DNA of 64,000 bases from Enterobacter kobei. GTDB lineage: Bacteria; Pseudomonadota; Gammaproteobacteria; Enterobacterales; Enterobacteriaceae. The translations under genes and the position numbers were made by a program. Positions 59,249 to 64,000 of this stretch are shown here, one piece after another. The stretch spans positions 1,116,001 through 1,180,000 of the forward strand of contig NZ_AP024590.1 in assembly GCF_018323985.1 (NCBI RefSeq). The letters run 5' to 3'. Below the pieces are notes generated by a model that did no database searches, was not told the origin of the DNA, and saw nothing but the letters and a program-made list of their open reading frames with translations. The first letter of the stretch is position 1. The number at the start of each line of letters is the position of its first letter.

Positions 59249-60535
59249 TTATCCGCCGACGCTTTCCCGCAGCGGTTTCACCGGGATCACCTGCACCTGT
59301 TTAATCATATTTTCCTGCACGTCCAGAATATCAATATCATACTGCCCGAGACGCACCCGCGTGCCGATCGCCGGGATCTCCTCCAGCGCTTCCAGCAGCA
59401 TGCCATTCACCGTACGCGCTTCTTCTTCCGGTAAGTGCCAGTTAAACGCCTTGTTGAGTTCACGCACGTTGGCGGTGCCATCGATGATCACCGAGCCGTC
59501 GTTCTGCGGCGTGACTTCCTCCGCCAGCGTCGGCGACATTGAGGTGGTGAAGTCACCAACGATCTCTTCCAGAATATCTTCCACGGTCAGCAGGCCCTGA
59601 ATATCGCCATATTCGTTAACCACCAGGCCCACTTTCTTTTTATTACGCTGGAATTTGACCAGCTGAATGCTCAGCGGCGTGCCTTCGGGGATGTAGTAGA
59701 TTTCATCCGCCGCGCGGAGCATCACCTCTTTGGTAAACTCGTTTTTCTCGGTCATCAGGCGATAGGCTTCGCGCACGCGCAGCATGCTGATGGCGTTGTC
59801 TGGCGAATCCCGCCAGAGCACGATGCGGCCATGGGGCGAGTGGGTTAGCTGGCGGACAATCGACTTCCAGTCATCATTGATATCGATCCCGACGATGTCA
59901 TTGCGCGGCACCATGATGTCGTTGACGCTGACCTTCTCCAGGTCCAGTACCGACAGCAGCATATCCTGATTGCGGCGGGAAATTTGCGAGCGGGATTCGT
60001 TCACGATAGTGCGCAGTTCGTCTTTGCTGAGCGCGCCGCTCACCACGACATCCGCCTTAATGCCCACCATACGCATCAACAGACGCGTCACCATATTTAA
60101 CAGCCACACCAGCGGCATCATGATGATTTGCAGCGGGCCAAGCAGGAAGCTGCTCGGGAAGGCGACTTTTTCCGGATAGAGCGCGGCGATGGTCTTTGGC
60201 AACACTTCTGCAAACACCAGCACCACAAAGGTTAAGACACCGGTGGCGATGGCGACGCCGGCGTTACCGTACAGGCGCATGCCGACGATAGTGCCGATTG
60301 CCGAGGCGAGGATATTGACGAGGTTATTGCCGATCAGCACCAGGCTGATTAAGCGATCCGGCTTGCGCAGCAGTTTTTCAACGCGCTTTGCCGCACGGTT
60401 GCCCTGTTTTGCCAGGTGACGCAGCCGGTAGCGGTTCAGCGTCATCATGCCGGTTTCAGAGCCGGAGAAATACGCCGAGACGATCACCATGATAACCAGC
60501 GTAATGATGAGCGTGGTGGTTGATATATGTTCCAG
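59249..60535 (-). CDS. corB: CorB/YfjD family CBS-domain membrane protein, CTG start
   Basis: 428 residues if started at CTG 60535, which aligns with the E. coli YfjD N-terminus (xEHISTTTLII) and has AAGGA seven bases before it. The first in-frame ATG (60490) would remove half of the first membrane helix and has no ribosome site, and a stop lies seven codons above the CTG. Order: DUF21 membrane domain (about 1-185, with PKTIAALYPE), two CBS domains (about 205-335), and a CorC/HlyC C-terminal domain. It is thought to transport magnesium or other divalent metals. Encoded 18 bases after ypjD. Confidence 0.93.
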   Translation of the reverse strand: MEHISTTTLIITLVIMVIVSAYFSGSETGMMTLNRYRLRHLAKQGNRAAKRVEKLLRKPDRLISLVLIGNNLVNILASAIGTIVGMRLYGNAGVAIATGVLTFVVLVFAEVLPKTIAALYPEKVAFPSSFLLGPLQIIMMPLVWLLNMVTRLLMRMVGIKADVVVSGALSKDELRTIVNESRSQISRRNQDMLLSVLDLEKVSVNDIMVPRNDIVGIDINDDWKSIVRQLTHSPHGRIVLWRDSPDNAISMLRVREAYRLMTEKNEFTKEVMLRAADEIYYIPEGTPLSIQLVKFQRNKKKVGLVVNEYGDIQGLLTVEDILEEIVGDFTTSMSPTLAEEVTPQNDGSVIIDGTANVRELNKAFNWHLPEEEARTVNGMLLEALEEIPAIGTRVRLGQYDIDILDVQENMIKQVQVIPVKPLRESVGG

Positions 60536-60553
60536 GGGGAGATCCTTTGTTTC

Positions 60554-61345
60554 TTAGCCTGCTAGCTGTTGTAAAACGCGGCTGCCGAAATAGGCGAGCG
60601 TCAGAATACCTGCGCCCGTCACGTTGAACCAGACGACGCGGCGTCCGCGCCAGCCTTCATGATAATGGCCCCACAGCAGCACGATGTAGAGGAACCAGGC
60701 GATGATCGACAGCACGGCTTTGTCGATATTTTCCATGCTGAACAGGTTGTGCATGTAGAACAGCCCGGTGCACAGGGTGAGGGTCAGCAGTACGACGCCG
60801 ATCTGGGTGATATGAAACATTTTACGCTCAATGCTCATCAGCGGCGGCATTTCGCTGCTAAAGGCGAGGCGTTTGTTTTTTAACTGGTAATCGATCCACG
60901 CCAGTTGCAGGGCGTACATGGCGGCAATGATCAGCGTCGCATAAGAGAACAGCGACAGGCCGATATGCACCATCATGCCGGGCGTGGTTTCCAGATGCGT
61001 GATGTATTCGTTAGGAACGAAAATGGCAAAGGCCAGGTTGATCAGCGCAAAGGCATAGACGATGGGCAGCAGCAGCCAGCCGCGATTTTTTGAGGCAACG
61101 ATGGTCATCACCGTACAAATCATCAGGCTGACCAGCGAGCCGACGTTCAACAGGCTCAGATTCTGACCGCCTTCGCCCGGCGGGAAAATTCGCGCTTCAA
61201 GGGCAACGGCGTGACTGACTAATGCGATGACGGCTGAGACGATAGCCATGCGCCGCCATCCACTGTTTTTTTGCAGCAAACCGGGAATAATCAGCGCCAG
61301 GCTGATGGAGTAGGCAATGAGTGCAATCAGTGCAAAAACGGGCAT
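60554..61345 (-). CDS. ypjD: YpjD (CorE), CcsA-like inner-membrane protein
   Basis: 263 residues, eight predicted membrane helices, with the CcsA/cytochrome c assembly family segments (MVHIGLSLFSYATLI, MEN near SIIAWFLYIVLLWGHYHEGW). E. coli YpjD has been linked to magnesium or cobalt resistance with YfjD, which fits this operon. Its role is uncertain. It is divergent from ffh. Confidence 0.93.
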   Translation of the reverse strand: MPVFALIALIAYSISLALIIPGLLQKNSGWRRMAIVSAVIALVSHAVALEARIFPPGEGGQNLSLLNVGSLVSLMICTVMTIVASKNRGWLLLPIVYAFALINLAFAIFVPNEYITHLETTPGMMVHIGLSLFSYATLIIAAMYALQLAWIDYQLKNKRLAFSSEMPPLMSIERKMFHITQIGVVLLTLTLCTGLFYMHNLFSMENIDKAVLSIIAWFLYIVLLWGHYHEGWRGRRVVWFNVTGAGILTLAYFGSRVLQQLAG

Positions 61346-61510
61346 ATAAGTGTCGATAGTGGCTAGTAGAGAAAGAAAAGCAGTATAGCGTCAGGTGACG
61401 TTGGCTCCAACCGTTGCATCACAACAAAGGCGGCTTCATGTTATACTGCGGCAAAATTGTATGTATGTGTCGCTTCAGGCGGCCAACGTTTCTGACTCAG
61501 GCGAGAGACA
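61346..61510. promoter_or_regulatory. Divergent promoter region ypjD/ffh
   Basis: 165 bases. TATACT at 61442-61447 is a good -10 for ffh. No strong -35 is visible. Confidence 0.5.
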
Positions 61511-62872
61511 ATGTTTGATAATTTAACCGATCGTTTGTCGCGCACGTTGCGCAACATCAGTGGCCGTGGACGCCTCACCGAAGAAAACATCAAAGAAACG
61601 CTCCGCGAAGTGCGCATGGCGCTGCTCGAGGCGGACGTTGCCCTGCCGGTTGTACGCGATTTCATCAACCGCGTAAAAGAAAAATCGGTTGGCCAGGACG
61701 TGAATAAAAGCCTGACCCCCGGTCAGGAGTTCATCAAAATCGTGCGCGGCGAGCTGGTTGCGGCGATGGGTGAAGAAAACCAGGTGCTTAATCTGGCCGC
61801 CCAGCCGCCAGCTGTCGTGCTGATGGCGGGTCTGCAGGGTGCGGGTAAAACCACCAGCGTCGGTAAGCTGGGTAAATTCCTGCGTGAGAAGCACAAGAAG
61901 AAAGTGCTGGTGGTGTCGGCGGACGTGTATCGCCCGGCGGCGATCAAACAGCTGGAAACCCTGGCCGAACAGGTTGGCGTGGATTTCTTCCCGTCTGACG
62001 TGGCGCAGAAACCGCTGGACATCGTTAATGCGGCGCTGAAAGAAGCGAAGCTGAAATTCTACGATGTGCTGCTGGTGGATACCGCCGGTCGTCTGCACGT
62101 CGATGAAGCCATGATGGACGAAATCAAACAGGTTCACGCCGCCATTAAGCCGGTGGAAACGCTGTTTGTGGTCGATGCCATGACCGGTCAGGATGCCGCG
62201 AATACCGCGAAAGCCTTCAACGAAGCGCTGCCGCTGACCGGCGTGGTGCTGACCAAAGTGGACGGCGATGCCCGCGGCGGTGCGGCGCTCTCTATTCGTC
62301 ACATCACCGGTAAGCCGATTAAATTCCTCGGCGTTGGCGAGAAAACCGAAGCGCTGGAGCCGTTCCACCCGGATCGTATCGCGTCACGTATTCTTGGCAT
62401 GGGCGATGTGTTGTCGCTGATCGAAGATATCGAAAGCAAAGTTGATCGCGCGCAGGCTGAAAAGCTGGCGACCAAACTGAAAAAAGGCGACGGCTTCGAT
62501 CTGACCGACTTCCTGGAGCAGCTGCGCCAGATGAAAAACATGGGCGGTATGGCGAGCCTGATGGGCAAACTGCCGGGCATGGGTCAGATCCCGGACAACG
62601 TCAAATCGCAAATGGACGACAAAGTGCTGGTGCGTATGGAAGCGATCATCAACTCGATGACGCTGAAAGAGCGCGCTAAGCCAGAAATCATCAAAGGTTC
62701 ACGCAAACGCCGTATCGCGGCCGGTTGCGGGATGCAGGTACAGGATGTTAACCGTCTGCTGAAGCAGTTCGACGACATGCAGCGCATGATGAAGAAGATG
62801 AAGAAAGGCGGAATGGCGAAGATGATGCGCGGGATGAAGGGAATGATGCCCCCAGGCTTCCCTGGCAGATAA
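61511..62872 (+). CDS. ffh: Signal recognition particle protein Ffh
   Basis: 453 residues, full length. N domain (1-90), G domain with GLQGAGKTT (P loop), DTAGRLHVD and TKVDGDARGG, then the methionine-rich M domain (about 325-435) with MKKMKKGGMAKMMRGMKGMM near the end. It binds signal sequences and 4.5S RNA and delivers ribosomes to FtsY. Confidence 0.98.
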   Translation: MFDNLTDRLSRTLRNISGRGRLTEENIKETLREVRMALLEADVALPVVRDFINRVKEKSVGQDVNKSLTPGQEFIKIVRGELVAAMGEENQVLNLAAQPPAVVLMAGLQGAGKTTSVGKLGKFLREKHKKKVLVVSADVYRPAAIKQLETLAEQVGVDFFPSDVAQKPLDIVNAALKEAKLKFYDVLLVDTAGRLHVDEAMMDEIKQVHAAIKPVETLFVVDAMTGQDAANTAKAFNEALPLTGVVLTKVDGDARGGAALSIRHITGKPIKFLGVGEKTEALEPFHPDRIASRILGMGDVLSLIEDIESKVDRAQAEKLATKLKKGDGFDLTDFLEQLRQMKNMGGMASLMGKLPGMGQIPDNVKSQMDDKVLVRMEAIINSMTLKERAKPEIIKGSRKRRIAAGCGMQVQDVNRLLKQFDDMQRMMKKMKKGGMAKMMRGMKGMMPPGFPGR

Positions 62873-62992
62873 ATATCCCGGCCTGGCTTGTTTGCCATTT
62901 TGACGCCGGGGTGTGCTCGTTTAATGCTCTGCGGCAAGATGCTGATTGCAATTTCCCCAGAAATCAGTAAAATTTTCGGGCTTTTAATATAA

Positions 62993-63030
62993 CACCGGGC
63001 TCCGTCCCTCGAGGGGGCCCGGTGTTTTAT
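62993..63030 (+). terminator. Hairpin with U-rich tail in the rpsP leader
   Basis: CACCGGGC (62993-63000) pairs with GCCCGGTG (63017-63024), followed by TTTTATT. It lies 24 bases before the rpsP start; it can end ffh transcripts and attenuate the rpsP-rimM-trmD-rplS operon. Confidence 0.85.
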
Positions 63031-63047
63031 TCACACAAGAGGATGTT

Positions 63048-63296
63048 ATGGTAACTATTCGTTTAGCACGTCACGGCGCGAAAAAGCGTCCGTTCTACCA
63101 GGTTGTTGTTACTGACAGCCGTAATGCACGTAACGGTCGCTTCATCGAGCGCGTTGGTTTCTTCAACCCGATCGCCAGCGAAAAAGAAGAAGGCGTTCGC
63201 CTGGATCTGAACCGCATCGAGCATTGGGTTGGCCAGGGCGCAACTATCTCTGATCGCGTTTCTGCGCTGATCAAAGAAGCTAAAAAAGCAGCTTAA
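63048..63296 (+). CDS. rpsP: 30S ribosomal protein bS16
   Basis: 82 residues, identical in layout to E. coli RpsP (MVTIRLARHGAKKRPFYQVV, then RNGRFIERVGFFNP). First gene of the rpsP-rimM-trmD-rplS operon. AAGAGGATGTT precedes the ATG. Confidence 0.98.
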   Translation: MVTIRLARHGAKKRPFYQVVVTDSRNARNGRFIERVGFFNPIASEKEEGVRLDLNRIEHWVGQGATISDRVSALIKEAKKAA

Positions 63297-63314
63297 TCTG
63301 TCACGGTGGTCATG

Positions 63315-63863
63315 ATGAGCAAGCAACTCACCGCAAAAGTCCCTGTTGAACCGGTAGTACTGGGCAAAATGGGTTCTTCCTACGGTATTCGTGGTTGGCT
63401 CAGAGTGTTTTCCTCCACCGAAGACGCCGAAAGCATTTTTGACTATCAGCCCTGGTTTATCCAGAAGGCGGGTCAGTGGGAGCAGGTACAGCTGGAAGGC
63501 TGGAAGCACCACAATCAGGATCTGATCATCAAGCTGAAAGGCGTTGACGATCGTGATAGCGCGAATCTACTGACTAATTGCGAAATTATGGTAGATACCT
63601 CGCAGTTGCCGGCCCTTACCGATGGCGACTACTACTGGAAAGACCTTATTGGCTGCCAGGTAGTGACCACCGAAGGGTACGCGCTGGGTAAAGTCATCGA
63701 TATGATGGAAACCGGCTCGAATGACGTTCTCGTCATCAAGGCAAACCTGAAAGATGCATTTGGTATCAAGGAGCGGCTGGTTCCGTTCCTCGATGGGCAG
63801 GTTATCAAGAATGTCGATCTCACTACTCAAACCATTGAAGTAGATTGGGATCCTGGTTTTTAA
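63315..63863 (+). CDS. rimM: 16S rRNA processing protein RimM
   Basis: 182 residues from the ATG at 63315 (MSKQLTAKVP), the E. coli start; an ATG one codon earlier is possible. RimM and PRC-barrel domains (GKMGSSYGIRGWLRVFS, DYYWKDLIGCQVVTTEG, LVPFLDGQVI). It helps mature the 30S head. It follows rpsP by 18 bases. Confidence 0.97.
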   Translation: MSKQLTAKVPVEPVVLGKMGSSYGIRGWLRVFSSTEDAESIFDYQPWFIQKAGQWEQVQLEGWKHHNQDLIIKLKGVDDRDSANLLTNCEIMVDTSQLPALTDGDYYWKDLIGCQVVTTEGYALGKVIDMMETGSNDVLVIKANLKDAFGIKERLVPFLDGQVIKNVDLTTQTIEVDWDPGF

Positions 63864-63908
63864 AACCTCCGGATAAATAGTAAAAGTCGGTGCTAAGGGG
63901 ATTGGCGC

Positions 63909-64000
63909 GTGTTTATTGGTATCGTTAGCCTGTTTCCTGAAATGTTCCGTGCGATTACTGATTACGGGGTAACTGGCCGGGCTGTAAAAAATGGCCTGCT
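63909..64000 (+). CDS. trmD: tRNA (guanine-37-N1)-methyltransferase TrmD, 5' part
   Basis: Only the first 30 codons are in the window, from a GTG at 63909 with AAGGGG upstream: MFIGIVSLFPEMFRAITDYG, then VTGRAVKNGLL, the TrmD N-terminus. It continues beyond the right edge. Confidence 0.96.
   Translation, partial: MFIGIVSLFPEMFRAITDYGVTGRAVKNGL

Overview
The window is a piece of an enterobacterial chromosome. The right end carries the conserved block bamE-recN-nadK-grpE-corB-ypjD-ffh-rpsP-rimM-trmD next to smpB, rnfH and ratA. Further left are alaE, yqaE, blc and an intact ssrA (tmRNA) gene. Gene content and protein similarity point to Enterobacter or a close relative (Lelliottia, Leclercia, Kosakonia). 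The species cannot be fixed from the sequence alone.

Layout. 1-1700: end of an Hcp-like gene, alaE, a small YodC-like gene and yqaE. 1.7-6.9 kb: a Tsr-like chemoreceptor with a flagellar-type promoter, an M.EcoRII/Dcm-type cytosine methyltransferase with no restriction partner, and a HAMP-GAF-GGDEF diguanylate cyclase. 7.0-18.4 kb: a five-gene minus-strand operon encoding a TpsB transporter, a HlyC-like lysine acyltransferase, a 2798-residue FhaB-like exoprotein and two paralogous small lipoproteins. 18.7-21.8 kb: a Cys-rich small ORF, blc, and a LysR regulator divergent from a periplasmic metallo-beta-lactamase-fold hydrolase. 21.8-31.8 kb: a complete citrate fermentation locus. The two-component system CitA/CitB (DpiB/DpiA) diverges from citS-FAH-citC-citD-citE-citF-citX-citG, with a CRP-like site and a repeated 20-bp candidate operator between them. 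An FAH-family enzyme sits where the oxaloacetate decarboxylase genes stand in Klebsiella.

32.4-35.8 kb: a small AT-rich island at the 3' end of ssrA, bounded by a 26-bp direct repeat of the tmRNA 3' end. It holds a umuC fragment, a caspase/CHAT-like putative cysteine protease gene and a convergent HEPN-domain gene, with no integrase. This is the best candidate for an undescribed, possibly defence-related system. 35.8-36.2 kb: ssrA. 36.7-53.8 kb: a BapA-like giant adhesin (about 4109 residues, about 36 Ig-like repeats) and its type I secretion system (TolC-like, ABC, HlyD), lying between ssrA and smpB as in Salmonella bapABCD. 53.8-64 kb: housekeeping genes with visible LexA (recN), sigma-32 (grpE) and attenuator/terminator (rpsP) signals.

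The accessory genes fall into three functional groups: surface structures (the acylated two-partner exoprotein and BapA), anaerobic citrate use, and a putative phage-defence islet at a classic integration hotspot.
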